From the NCBI GenBank assembly GCA_002083775.1, contig MTEI01000001.1, forward strand, positions 186,001 to 250,000: a stretch of DNA of 64,000 nucleotides, given 5' to 3'. The notes under the pieces are model-generated. The model was given only the letters and a program-made list of their open reading frames with translations. It was not told where the DNA came from and made no database searches. The position numbers and the translations under genes were made by a program. This DNA is from Rhodoferax ferrireducens. Lineage in GTDB: Bacteria; Pseudomonadota; Gammaproteobacteria; Burkholderiales; Burkholderiaceae_C. Positions 38,744 through 47,044 of the stretch are shown here, in pieces (the stretch's first letter is position 1; the number at the start of each line of letters is the position of its first letter).

Positions 38744-38816
38744 GCTGCAGAACGGCGCGCCGCAAGGCGTTCTGTACCCGGCCAGAGTTGGGTGCTTAAC
38801 GAGGTGACCAAACGAT

Positions 38817-40379
38817 ATGAAGCCTATCTGGATTGTTGATGACGACCAGTCCATCCGCTTCGTGCTTGAAAAAGCGCTGCTGCGTGACAACCTGCCCACA
38901 CGCAGCTTTACCAATGCCCGCGATGTTTTAGCCGCACTGGCTGACGACAACGACCGGGGTCCGCAGGTGTTGGTGAGCGACATCCGCATGCCGGGGGGCT
39001 CCGGGCTGGATCTGCTGGAGAAGGTCAAGGCCAAGTTGCCTGGCCTGCCGGTCATCATCATGACCGCGTACTCTGACTTGGACAGTGCCGTGTCAGCGTT
39101 TCAGGGCGGAGCGTTTGAATACCTGCCCAAGCCGTTTGATTTGCCCAAGGCGGTCGAGCTGATTCGCCGCGCGGTGGAAGAAAGCCAGCGCGAAGAGGTG
39201 GCCGAAGAGCTCACCGCTGACGCGCCTGAGATGCTCGGGCAGGCGCCCGCCATGCAGGATGTGTTTCGTGCTATCGGGCGCTTGAGTCAAAGCAACGTCA
39301 CGGTGATGATCACCGGCGAGTCGGGCTCGGGCAAAGAACTGGTGGCCCGAGCACTCCATAAGCATTCACCCCGCGCCAATGGGCCGTTTGTTGCTATCAA
39401 TACAGCTGCAATCCCGAAAGATTTGCTGGAGTCTGAGCTGTTTGGCCATGAACGCGGTGCCTTCACCGGCGCGCAAACCATGCGCCGTGGCCGTTTTGAG
39501 CAGGCCGACGGTGGCACGCTTTTTCTGGATGAAATCGGCGACATGCCGTTTGATCTGCAAACCCGGCTGCTGCGGGTGCTGTCTGACGGGCACTTTTACC
39601 GCGTGGGCGGTCACGGGGCGGTCAAAACCAATGTGCGGGTGATCGCCGCCACGCACCAGAACCTGGAACAACGTGTTAAAGAAGGTGTGTTCCGCGAGGA
39701 TTTGTTTCACCGCCTCAATGTCATTCGGCTGCGCCTGCCTGCGCTGCGTGAACGGCGCGAAGATATTCCTGCCCTGACGCGGCACTTTTTGCAACAAAGT
39801 GCGGCGCAATTGGGCGTGGAGCCCAAGCGCATTTCTGAGGCGGCGCTGGTCTACTTGAGCGAATTCGGTTTTCCTGGCAACGTGCGACAACTTGAGAACA
39901 TTTGTCATTGGCTGACCGTGATGGCACCAGCCCAATTGATCGAGCCCAAGGACTTGCCGCCCGAGGTGGACGTGGCAGCCCACGTTGGCCACCCTGCACC
40001 CGTTGGTGCCATTCGCCCGGTGGAGCCGGTGTCGTCGTTCCCGGCAGGGCTGGCTGAAGCGCCTATCCGCGCGGGCGTTGCATCACAGGCCACGCCTTTG
40101 GCCGGGTCGCTGATGGATGATGCCGAGTTGCGCGCAGGTGAAGCACCGTCAGCACAGGTTGCCATGTCCACCTGGGAACTGGGACTGGACGCTGACGCCC
40201 ATGCGCTGCTGGCCACGGACCGCTGTGATGTGTGGGACGAGCTCACCCGCCGCTTCGAGTCGCGCCTGATCCTGGCGGCGCTCGCCAGTACACGCGGTCG
40301 GCGGATTGAGGCCGCCCAGCGGCTGGGCATTGGCCGCAACACCATCACCCGCAAGATTCAGGAGCTTGGGCTGGAGTGA
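38817..40379 (+). CDS. ntrC: Nitrogen regulator NtrC (GlnG), sigma54 activator
   Basis: The 520-residue response regulator has a receiver domain with the phospho-acceptor Asp in LVSDIRMPGGSG, an AAA+ domain with GESGSGKELVARALH, the GAFTGA loop and GGTLFLDEIGDMPF, and a Fis-type HTH (RGRRIEAAQRLGIGRNTITR). It is about 50 residues longer than E. coli NtrC; the excess is a Pro/Ala-rich linker (about 385-440) between AAA+ and HTH. It should act on the sigma54 promoter of glnA upstream. Confidence 0.97.
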   Translation: MKPIWIVDDDQSIRFVLEKALLRDNLPTRSFTNARDVLAALADDNDRGPQVLVSDIRMPGGSGLDLLEKVKAKLPGLPVIIMTAYSDLDSAVSAFQGGAFEYLPKPFDLPKAVELIRRAVEESQREEVAEELTADAPEMLGQAPAMQDVFRAIGRLSQSNVTVMITGESGSGKELVARALHKHSPRANGPFVAINTAAIPKDLLESELFGHERGAFTGAQTMRRGRFEQADGGTLFLDEIGDMPFDLQTRLLRVLSDGHFYRVGGHGAVKTNVRVIAATHQNLEQRVKEGVFREDLFHRLNVIRLRLPALRERREDIPALTRHFLQQSAAQLGVEPKRISEAALVYLSEFGFPGNVRQLENICHWLTVMAPAQLIEPKDLPPEVDVAAHVGHPAPVGAIRPVEPVSSFPAGLAEAPIRAGVASQATPLAGSLMDDAELRAGEAPSAQVAMSTWELGLDADAHALLATDRCDVWDELTRRFESRLILAALASTRGRRIEAAQRLGIGRNTITRKIQELGLE

Positions 40380-40471
40380 GCCCTCGGGGCGCCTGGGTCA
40401 TCGGGTGTTGGGGGGTCTTTGCAGATCTGTGGACAATCGCCTGCGTCACCGACCACGTCAAGGAGAGTTCC

Positions 40472-41014
40472 ATGTCAGCACAATACCAAACCATCACCCT
40501 GGGGGGCGGCTGCTTCTGGTGCACAGAAGCGGTTTACGTCAAGGTCAAGGGCATCTTTGACGTGGAGTCTGGCTACTGCAACGGCCATGTCCAGCGGCCC
40601 AGTTACGAGCAGATCTGTACGGGTCAGACCGGCCACGCCGAGGTTGTCAAACTGGTGTTCGATCCGGCGCTGATCAGTCTGCGCGACATTCTGGAAATCT
40701 TCTTCGTCATCCACGATCCGACCACCCTCAACGCGCAGGGCAACGACCACGGCACCCAGTACCGCAGCGGCATCTATTTTTCCAGCCCGCCGCAGCAACA
40801 GGTGGCACAGGTAGTGCTGGACGAGTTGGAAGCCAGTGGTACTTACCGCCGCCCCATCGTCACCGAACTGCTGCCTTTAAGCAACTATTGGCCCGCCGAG
40901 GGCTATCATCAGGATTACTTTGCCCGCAACCCGCACCAAGGTTACTGCCTGGCTGTGGCAGCACCCAAGGTGGCCAAATTCCGAAAGACCTTTGCCCGGC
41001 TGGCGCTGGATTAG
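40472..41014 (+). CDS. msrA: Peptide methionine-(S)-S-oxide reductase
   Basis: The 180-residue enzyme repairs oxidised methionine. It has the catalytic GGGCFWCTEAVY, GYCNGH, GHAEVV, NDHGTQYRSGIY and YHQDYFARNP. AAGGAGAG lies about 9 bases before ATG 40472, which decides the start over a longer in-frame GTG at 40376. Resolving Cys may be the one near the C-terminus (GYCLAV). Confidence 0.96.
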   Translation: MSAQYQTITLGGGCFWCTEAVYVKVKGIFDVESGYCNGHVQRPSYEQICTGQTGHAEVVKLVFDPALISLRDILEIFFVIHDPTTLNAQGNDHGTQYRSGIYFSSPPQQQVAQVVLDELEASGTYRRPIVTELLPLSNYWPAEGYHQDYFARNPHQGYCLAVAAPKVAKFRKTFARLALD

Positions 41015-41103
41015 CCCGACGCCCAGCCGCCACCTGCAGCCGTCTGCGCCTTGGAGATAGTGGAAAATGGCTTTCGCCGCATGCCCATCGAGAAAGTGAC
41101 GCC

Positions 41104-41967
41104 ATGGACCTGAAAAGCCTGATTGACGAGCCCAGCAAGCTGCCCACCATCCCGAAGGTGGGGCAGCAGCTCATTGCCAGTTTCAGCTCGGAAGATGTGT
41201 CTGTGACCGACATCGCCCACCAGCTGGCGGCTGACCCGGCGCTGAGCGCCAAACTGCTCAAGCTGGCCAATTCTGCTTATTTTCATGTGTCGCGCACCAT
41301 TGGCACCGTCGATGCAGCGCTACAAATGCTGGGTTTGGTGATGGTGCGCAACCTGGTGCTGGGCAGCAGCGTGGCGGGTGCCTTTCGCAACACCACCGGT
41401 ATTGATCTGCCCCAGTTCTGGCGCTACAACCTGTACACCGCCTGCACCGCGCGCTGGTTGGCGAATCGCACCGCGGTCAATTCAGACCGGGTTTTTGCCC
41501 TGGCCTTGTTACATGCCATTGGCCAGCTGCAAATGCATGCCATCATGCCGCAGGCCATGGCGCCGCTAGACCAGCAGATGGGCGTGCTGGCGCCTGGCCG
41601 GGCGCAGTTTGAGCAGCAGACCCTGGGTTTCAACTATGGCGATGTGTCTGCCGAACTGGCCCAAGCGTGGAATTTTCCGCTGCCCATGACCGAGGCGCTG
41701 CGCCATATTGCGCGTCCGCTGGCGGCACCCGAGTTCCTTGAAGCCTCGGCGCTGGTGCATCTGGGGGCTTGGCGTGCACGCGCTGAAGTGCTGGGCTGGA
41801 CTGACGCCGAGCAACTGGCCAGCTACCCGGCCGAGGTGGGCGAGCGGTTGTACCTGCAGCCCAACTGGACACCGGTGTTGGCTGCCCACGCACACCCAGA
41901 TCAGCGCCAGCCAGTGATGCCGCCAATGGCCGAGCTGACGGAAGGTCTGGAAGCACTTTTTGAGTGA
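41104..41967 (+). CDS. HDOD-domain protein, first of a tandem pair
   Basis: The 287-residue protein is an HDOD domain (about 12-205) with the opening LPTIPKVGQQLIASF, DPALSAKLLKLANSAYF, RTIGTVDAALQMLGL and the conserved FWRYNLYTACTARWLA. A C-terminal region of about 80 residues ends TEGLEALFE. There is no GAF, EAL or GGDEF output domain. HDOD proteins act in signalling, often with c-di-GMP or two-component systems; targets are unknown. It is about 60% identical by eye to the next gene, implying a local duplication. Start: ATG 41104. Confidence 0.9.
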   Translation: MDLKSLIDEPSKLPTIPKVGQQLIASFSSEDVSVTDIAHQLAADPALSAKLLKLANSAYFHVSRTIGTVDAALQMLGLVMVRNLVLGSSVAGAFRNTTGIDLPQFWRYNLYTACTARWLANRTAVNSDRVFALALLHAIGQLQMHAIMPQAMAPLDQQMGVLAPGRAQFEQQTLGFNYGDVSAELAQAWNFPLPMTEALRHIARPLAAPEFLEASALVHLGAWRARAEVLGWTDAEQLASYPAEVGERLYLQPNWTPVLAAHAHPDQRQPVMPPMAELTEGLEALFE

Positions 41968-42081
41968 TCAGGCAGACCGCGATCGGTCTGTCTGGTTGTT
42001 GTCTCCCTGCCATGAGGCCAACCCGGTCGGGCCATGGGCCCGGCAGCACCCAACGCGTCCTTCATTGGAGAAAGCAACACC

Positions 42082-42942
42082 ATGCAACTCAAGCAACTGA
42101 TTGACCAGCCCAGCAAGCTGCCCACCATCCCCAAAGTGGGCCAGCAGCTCATTGCCACATTTGGCGATGAAGACGTTGCCATCAGCGATGTGGCTGCCCA
42201 GCTGGCGCTTGACCCGGTGCTGAGCGCCAGGCTATTGCGGCTGGCTAACTCGGCGTTTTTCCACGTCTCGCACACCATTGGTACGGTTGAGGCCGCCTTG
42301 CAGATTCTGGGGCTGGTGATGGCCCGCAACCTGGTCATTGGCACCAGCGTGGCAGCGGCGTTCAAGACCACGCCGGGCCTGGACCTGCGGCAGTTCTGGC
42401 GCTACAACCTGTACACCGCCTGTGCCGCGCGCTGGCTGGCCAGCCGGGCTGATGTGGATGCCGATGTGGTTTTCACACTCGGTGTGATGCACGGCATTGG
42501 TCAGCTGCACATGCAAACGGTGATGCCTGACGAGCTGGTGGACCTGAACCGGCAGATGAGCATTCTGGACGCAGGCCGGGCCCAGCGCGAACTGGAGATC
42601 TTCGGTTTCCATTACGGCGACGTGTCTGCCGAGCTGGCGCGGGTATGGAAGTTTCCGCAGCCGTTGGTGGATGCCCTGCGCCATGTGGCCCAGCCCTTGG
42701 CGCCGCCCAACTTCTCGGACCTCGCCGCGTGGGTGCATATGGGCTCATGGCATGCCCGCGTCCATGTGCTGGACCTGCGTGAGAAGGAGCAGCTGGCCAG
42801 CTACCCGGCTGAAGTGGGGCGGCGGCTGTATCTGGCGCCCAACTGGACACCGGCATTGGCCGAACGCGCGCATCACAATGCCAGCATGCTCATGCCGCCC
42901 CTGGTGGAGCTGACCGATGGCCTGGAGGCCATGTTTGATTGA
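42082..42942 (+). CDS. HDOD-domain protein, second of a tandem pair
   Basis: The 286-residue paralogue of the preceding gene has LPTIPKVGQQLIATFGDEDV, DPVLSARLLRLANSAFFHVS and FWRYNLYTACAARWLA, and ends ELTDGLEAMFD. TTGGAGAAAG precedes ATG 42082. The two copies are collinear over the whole length and separated by 114 bp. The catalytic His-Asp of true HD hydrolases are not preserved, as is usual in HDOD. Confidence 0.9.
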   Translation: MQLKQLIDQPSKLPTIPKVGQQLIATFGDEDVAISDVAAQLALDPVLSARLLRLANSAFFHVSHTIGTVEAALQILGLVMARNLVIGTSVAAAFKTTPGLDLRQFWRYNLYTACAARWLASRADVDADVVFTLGVMHGIGQLHMQTVMPDELVDLNRQMSILDAGRAQRELEIFGFHYGDVSAELARVWKFPQPLVDALRHVAQPLAPPNFSDLAAWVHMGSWHARVHVLDLREKEQLASYPAEVGRRLYLAPNWTPALAERAHHNASMLMPPLVELTDGLEAMFD

Positions 42943-42971
42943 CTTGATGGCAACCTGACCCAATCGGCGTG

Positions 42972-42985
42972 TTGACCTGGGTCAA
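42972..42985. promoter_or_regulatory. FNR-like box 1 upstream of crtA
   Basis: TTGACCTGGGTCAA is a perfect palindrome and matches TTGAT-N4-ATCAA except for one base in each arm. It directly abuts a second box. Confidence 0.65.
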
Positions 42986-42999
42986 TTGACCTGTATCAA
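42986..42999. promoter_or_regulatory. FNR-like box 2 upstream of crtA
   Basis: TTGACCTGTATCAA matches the FNR/Anr consensus in 9 of 10 positions. A -10-like TAAAAT lies at 43013-43018. The pair suggests anaerobic control of the crtA-like gene starting at 43120. Confidence 0.7.
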
Positions 43000-43119
43000 A
43001 TCCCAGTAGCCCTAAAATCGTGCGGCTGGATTGCGCCGCGCGCAACATCTGCCAGCCGTGTTGTCTACCCACCCTTGAGCCTGTCAGATCGGGCTTGACC
43101 CTGCCCTTGAGAGCTTGTC

Positions 43120-43881
43120 ATGACCACTGTTTGCCTCAGCATTTTCCACTTTGAATCCGGCCTGGACCGGTTGTGGGTCATTGGCCAGATGGCCTATGCG
43201 CGCGCGCCCTTGTCGCGCATGCCTGATCTGCAGTTTTACAAACTGCTTGGCTCGGGTACCGGTGAAGGCTTCACCCCCAAGCCGAATACGGCCGTCTGGG
43301 GCATCTTCACCGTCTGGCCGGACGAGGCCACGGCGCGCCGACACCTGGCGGATGAACCCCTGTTCAAGAAATGGCGTGCCAAGGCCGACGAACACTGGAC
43401 CTGCTTTCTCAACCCGATTGCCGCCAAAGGCATGTGGGGCGGCAAGGTGCCTTTCACCTCCGATAAATACGACTCCAACGCCACACCGGAAGGCCCGATC
43501 GTGGCGCTGACCCGCGCGCAGGTCAAACTGGGCGCTGCCACCCGCTTCTGGAGCCGGGTGCCCAATATCTCGCAAATGGTCGGGGCTGACCCGAATGTGG
43601 TGTTCAAGATCGGCATGGGCGAGACACCGCTGTTCTACCAGATGACGTTTTCCATCTGGCCCGACGGCGAGAGCATGGCCGCCTTTGCCCGCGGCAACAC
43701 CTACCATGGTCAGGCCATCAAGTCGGCCTTCAGTGAGAAGTGGCTGGTGGAGTATTTCTTTGCCCGCTTCCGGCTGTTGGGCACCGAAGGCAGCTGGCAG
43801 GGCAAAGACCCGCTGGCGGGTCTGGCCAAGGCCAAACCTGTCAAACAACCTGAAGTGGTCAAAGAGCTTGAGCCCGCTTGA
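43120..43881 (+). CDS. crtA: Spheroidene monooxygenase-like protein (CrtA family)
   Basis: The 253-residue protein matches CrtA along its length (RLWVIGQMAYARAPLSRMPD, FYKLLGSGTGEGFTPKPNTA, NISQMVGADPNVVFKIGMGE). CrtA adds the keto group to spheroidene to give spheroidenone in purple phototrophs. No other carotenoid or photosynthesis gene is in the window, so this is an orphan copy. CrtA homologues are also found in non-phototrophs, where the role is unclear. Two abutting FNR-like boxes lie about 120 bp upstream. It ends just before a palindromic repeat. Confidence 0.85.
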   Translation: MTTVCLSIFHFESGLDRLWVIGQMAYARAPLSRMPDLQFYKLLGSGTGEGFTPKPNTAVWGIFTVWPDEATARRHLADEPLFKKWRAKADEHWTCFLNPIAAKGMWGGKVPFTSDKYDSNATPEGPIVALTRAQVKLGAATRFWSRVPNISQMVGADPNVVFKIGMGETPLFYQMTFSIWPDGESMAAFARGNTYHGQAIKSAFSEKWLVEYFFARFRLLGTEGSWQGKDPLAGLAKAKPVKQPEVVKELEPA

Positions 43882-43883
43882 GG

Positions 43884-43933
43884 TTTAAGCATTTCAGGCC
43901 TCTAGCCCATATGTAAAAAGGGCTAGTAGCTAT
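43884..43933 (+). repeat. Palindromic repeat, copy 7 (intergenic)
   Basis: TTTAAGCATTTCAGGCCT, CTAGCCCATATGTA, AAAAGGGCTAG and TAGCTAT. It lies between the convergent ends of crtA and znuA and may serve as a bidirectional hairpin there. Confidence 0.9.
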
Positions 43934-43968
43934 TGATTCAATAGCATCTGAGGACTTGGTCCCCAAGC

Positions 43969-44928
43969 TCAGTTGCGCTTCATGCCTTCGGCCAGTTGCG
44001 TGATGTTGTAGCGCATCATGGCAAGGTAAGTGCTGCCGGGCGCGTTGGGGCCCGAAAGTGCGCCGGTGTAGAGCTTGGCACCCACCTTCACGCCCGATTC
44101 CTGGGCGACCTGGGCCAGCAACTGTGTGCTGCTGTTGTTTTCTGGAAAGATCGCCCGGATTTTGTCCTTGCGGATCTGCGCGATGAGTTGCGCCACCGCT
44201 TTGGCACTGGGCTCTGCCTGGGTTGAGACGCCTTGCGCGGCCAGAAATTGAATCTGGTAACGCGCCCCCAAGTAGTTGAACGCCTGATGGCCGGTAATCA
44301 CCTTGCGTTGTGCTGCGGGTACTGGCGCAAAGGCCGCTTTGGCAAAGTCGTCCAGCGCTTGCAGTTCCTTCAGATAGGCTTCGCTATTGCGTTTGTAGCT
44401 ATCGGCCCCTGCTGGATCGAGTTTGGCGAGGGCTTTGGCGATATTTTTGACGTAAACCATCACCTGGGTCGGATCTTGCCAGGCATGGGGATCGGCGTCA
44501 CCGTGATCATGGTCATCGTCGTGGTCATCATCATGCTGGACCGCCCGGCTTTTGGGGGACGGGCGGGTCTTGATGCCATCACTGGCGATCAGCGTGGCAC
44601 CTTTGTAGCCAGCCGCCTGGGTCAGCTTTTTCGCCCACGGCTCAAAGTGCAAGCCGTTCAGCACCAACAGGCGCGCCCCCAGGATGGTTTTGGCATCTGC
44701 CGGGCTGGGTTCAAACGCATGGGCATCGGCGTCGATGCCAATCAGGGTGCTGACCTGCACCCGCTCGCCGCCCACCACTTTCACCAGATCGCCCAGGATG
44801 CTGAAGCTGGCCACCACTGGCAGCGGCGGTGTGGTCTGGGCCTGGGCCAGCAGGGAGGTTGCACTGAGTGCGGCCAGGGCACCCGTGGTGAGAACTTTCA
44901 GGGCGAGGCGTTTGCTCGGGGTCATCAT
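43969..44928 (-). CDS. znuA: Zinc ABC transporter substrate-binding protein
   Basis: The 319-residue protein has a signal peptide (LALKVLTTGALAALSATSLL ending AQAQ) and the cluster A-1/ZnuA fold: VVASFSILGDLVKVVGGERV, the ligand region DADAHAFEPSPADA, a His/Asp-rich loop (HDDDHDDDHDHGDADPH) typical of zinc-specific members, and GHQAFNYLGARY. It captures periplasmic Zn2+ for ZnuBC. It follows znuB after 85 bp. ATG one codon downstream of 44928 is equally possible. Confidence 0.93.
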   Translation of the reverse strand: MMTPSKRLALKVLTTGALAALSATSLLAQAQTTPPLPVVASFSILGDLVKVVGGERVQVSTLIGIDADAHAFEPSPADAKTILGARLLVLNGLHFEPWAKKLTQAAGYKGATLIASDGIKTRPSPKSRAVQHDDDHDDDHDHGDADPHAWQDPTQVMVYVKNIAKALAKLDPAGADSYKRNSEAYLKELQALDDFAKAAFAPVPAAQRKVITGHQAFNYLGARYQIQFLAAQGVSTQAEPSAKAVAQLIAQIRKDKIRAIFPENNSSTQLLAQVAQESGVKVGAKLYTGALSGPNAPGSTYLAMMRYNITQLAEGMKRN

Positions 44929-45013
44929 GGAGGTCCTTTCGGGGAGTTAGCGTGGAACAACTTTCACTTCCTGAGGATGGCCAGAGTCCGTGAAAGTAAA
45001 AAAAAAAAGAGGG

Positions 45014-45898
45014 TCAAGCCACACGGTGCGGGCGCTTGAGCAGTTGGGGTAGCCAGCCGCCGGGTGAAATCAGCAGCGAGGCCAGGTACAGCGCGCCCGC
45101 GCAGCCAATAATGGTGGGTCCGCTGGGGGTGTCCAGGTGGTAAGACAGCAGCAGCCCGGCCAGGCTGGCCAGCATGGCTTGTGCGCTGGCATTGATCAGC
45201 TGGGCGCTCAGGTGGTCGTGCCAGAGCCGGGCTGACACGGCGGGCAGCATCATCAAACCCACTGCCATCAGCGTGCCCAGGGTCTGAAAACCTGCCACCA
45301 GGTTCAGCACCACCAGCACCAGAAAACCTTGCTGCCAAACCCAGCCGCGCCCGCCGGTGGCACCCATGTACACGGGGTCGAAGGTTTCCAGCACCAGCCC
45401 GCGGTAGCCTGCGGCCAAGCCCAACAGGCTGACACTGGTCACCCCAGCCACCAGCAGCAGGCCGGGCCGGTCCACCCCCAGCGTGCTGCCAAAAAGAATC
45501 TGCAACAGGTCCAGCTGGCTGCCTTGGCGTGAGATCAACGCCACCCCCAGCGCTAGCGCCAGCAGGTACAGCGCGGCCAGGCTGGCGTCTTCCTTGAGCT
45601 GGGTGGAGCGGCTGATCAGCCCCGCCAGCCCGGCCACCAGCAAACCCGCCACCACGCCGCCGGTGGCCATGGCGGTGAGCGACACCCCAAACAGCATGAA
45701 ACCCACCGCCACACCGGGCAGCACCGCGTGGCTGAGTGCGTCGCCCAGCAGGCTCATGCGCCGCAGCGTCAAAAACACGCCCAGCGGTGCCGCGCTGAGT
45801 GACAGCGCCAGGGTGGCCACCAGCGCCCGGCGCATGAAGGCAAAGTCGGCAAACGGGCCAATCAAGGTGTCCCATAGTGTTTGGTAGGCCAGCATCAT
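45014..45898 (-). CDS. znuB: Zinc ABC transporter permease
   Basis: The 294-residue protein has about eight hydrophobic segments and the ABC-3 family signatures PLGVFLTLRRMSLLGDALSH and AVLPGVAVGF near the N-terminus and TLMAVGLMMLPAVSARL further on. It forms the inner-membrane channel for zinc uptake. Its start overlaps the znuC stop as ATGA, so the two are coupled. Confidence 0.93.
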   Translation of the reverse strand: MMLAYQTLWDTLIGPFADFAFMRRALVATLALSLSAAPLGVFLTLRRMSLLGDALSHAVLPGVAVGFMLFGVSLTAMATGGVVAGLLVAGLAGLISRSTQLKEDASLAALYLLALALGVALISRQGSQLDLLQILFGSTLGVDRPGLLLVAGVTSVSLLGLAAGYRGLVLETFDPVYMGATGGRGWVWQQGFLVLVVLNLVAGFQTLGTLMAVGLMMLPAVSARLWHDHLSAQLINASAQAMLASLAGLLLSYHLDTPSGPTIIGCAGALYLASLLISPGGWLPQLLKRPHRVA

Positions 45899-46680
45899 GG
45901 TGGGCTGGTTCGCTCGGCTTGGCGGGTGCTGTTGGCTACCAAGGCAGGTGCCGCCTCATCGGTGTGGCAGATGTCTGCGTTGTCGTCCCAAGCCTCCGCC
46001 AGCATCCGCGCGCGGTGCAAATGTGCCGGGGTGAGCACCTGCGCGGTGTCGCCCCAGGCCACCAACTCGCGCGCCAGCAGCGCGGTTTGCGGGAAGTGCG
46101 CACGCACCTGTTCGTCGTCGTGCAACACCGCCACCACCGTGCGGCCTTCGGCATGCCACTGGTGGATGAGGTCCAGCAAAGCGGCGGTGGTGCGCGAATC
46201 CATGGCGTTGAAAGGTTCGTCGAGCAGAATCAGATCCGCGTCCTGCACCATCAACCTGGCAAACAACACGCGCTGTAGTTGCCCGCTGGAGAGCGACCCC
46301 ACCGTGCGCTGCTCAAACCCGGCCAGCCCAACGCGGGTGATGGCCGTGGCCACCCGCTGGCGCAGTTCAGGTCCGATGCGGCCCCAGGCACCGGCCATGC
46401 TCCAGCAGCCCAGCAGCACGCAGTCCACCACCGACAGCGGAAAACTGCGGTCAATCTCGGTGAGCTGTGCCAGATAAGCCATGCGTTCGCGCGGCGCGTT
46501 CACTGTGACCCGGCCACCGGCCGGGCGCAGCAGGCCCATGATGCTTTTGAGTAGCGTGCTCTTGCCCGAGCCGTTGGGTCCGATCACCGCCGTGAGCGAA
46601 CCGCGCGCAAAGCTGCCGCTGATGTGGTGCAGCGCCGGGTGTTGGCGGTAACTCACCGTCAGGTTGTCCACCGTCACCAT
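45895..46680 (-). CDS. znuC: Zinc ABC transporter ATPase
   Basis: From ATG 46680 the protein has 261 residues with Walker A GPNGSGKST, signature LSSGQLQRVLFARLM and Walker B DLILLDEPFNAMDS. Its start overlaps the end of the small His-rich gene by 7 bp. A longer in-frame extension toward 46950 only reads the other gene out of frame. It powers ZnuB. Confidence 0.93.
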   Translation of the reverse strand: MVTVDNLTVSYRQHPALHHISGSFARGSLTAVIGPNGSGKSTLLKSIMGLLRPAGGRVTVNAPRERMAYLAQLTEIDRSFPLSVVDCVLLGCWSMAGAWGRIGPELRQRVATAITRVGLAGFEQRTVGSLSSGQLQRVLFARLMVQDADLILLDEPFNAMDSRTTAALLDLIHQWHAEGRTVVAVLHDDEQVRAHFPQTALLARELVAWGDTAQVLTPAHLHRARMLAEAWDDNADICHTDEAAPALVANSTRQAERTSPP

Positions 46681-46943
46681 GGTGCAGCCTCCACACTGGC
46701 CCAGGCCACGGCCAGCCACAGCAACAGCAGCACCGGCAACACCGCCAGCACCCGTAGCCAGGCCGGCCAGGCCAGCACGCTGGTGATTGGCTGGGCGGTC
46801 AGCGGGGCGGGGTGGGCGGTAGCGTGTGAGGCGTGAGCGGCGTGAGCGTGATCCGCGTGGCTGTGGACGGCATGCACCTGCCTGCCTTGCGTGGGCGGGG
46901 TGGAGCGGGGCAACGGGGCGGGCGGCAAGTGGGGTTTGTTCAT
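46674..46943 (-). CDS. Small His-rich single-span membrane protein, first gene of the znu operon
   Basis: The 89-residue product has a His/Ala-rich N-terminal half (VHAVHSHADHAHAAHASHAT, nine His) and one membrane helix near the C-terminus (VLAVLPVLLLLWLAVAWA). It overlaps znuC by 7 bp, starts immediately beside the putative Zur operator, and is the first gene read from it. A zinc-binding or membrane chaperone role is inferred from composition and context. ATG 46943 is chosen because an upstream ATG (46955) lies within the operator. Confidence 0.7.
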   Translation of the reverse strand: MNKPHLPPAPLPRSTPPTQGRQVHAVHSHADHAHAAHASHATAHPAPLTAQPITSVLAWPAWLRVLAVLPVLLLLWLAVAWASVEAAPW

Positions 46944-46946
46944 TTT

Positions 46947-47013
46947 GCAACTCAATTGCGGTATAGTTTATCGCAATTGAGTTGCATCAGATGTTTAATG
47001 CAACTCGATTGCG
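46947..47013. promoter_or_regulatory. Three-copy Zur operator between znu and zur
   Basis: A 14-bp motif GCAACTCAATTGCG occurs at 46947-46960, inverted as CGCAATTGAGTTGC at 46972-46985, and again as GCAACTCGATTGCG at 47000-47013. The first two form a perfect inverted repeat with an 11-bp spacer, and each motif is itself near-palindromic (GCAA-N5-TTGC). The motif overlaps the expected promoters of both divergent operons. I infer that the Fur-family protein encoded next door binds it. Confidence 0.8.
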
Positions 47014-47044
47014 ATAATAAGTTTTTTCAAGGTGGTATTTCCCG

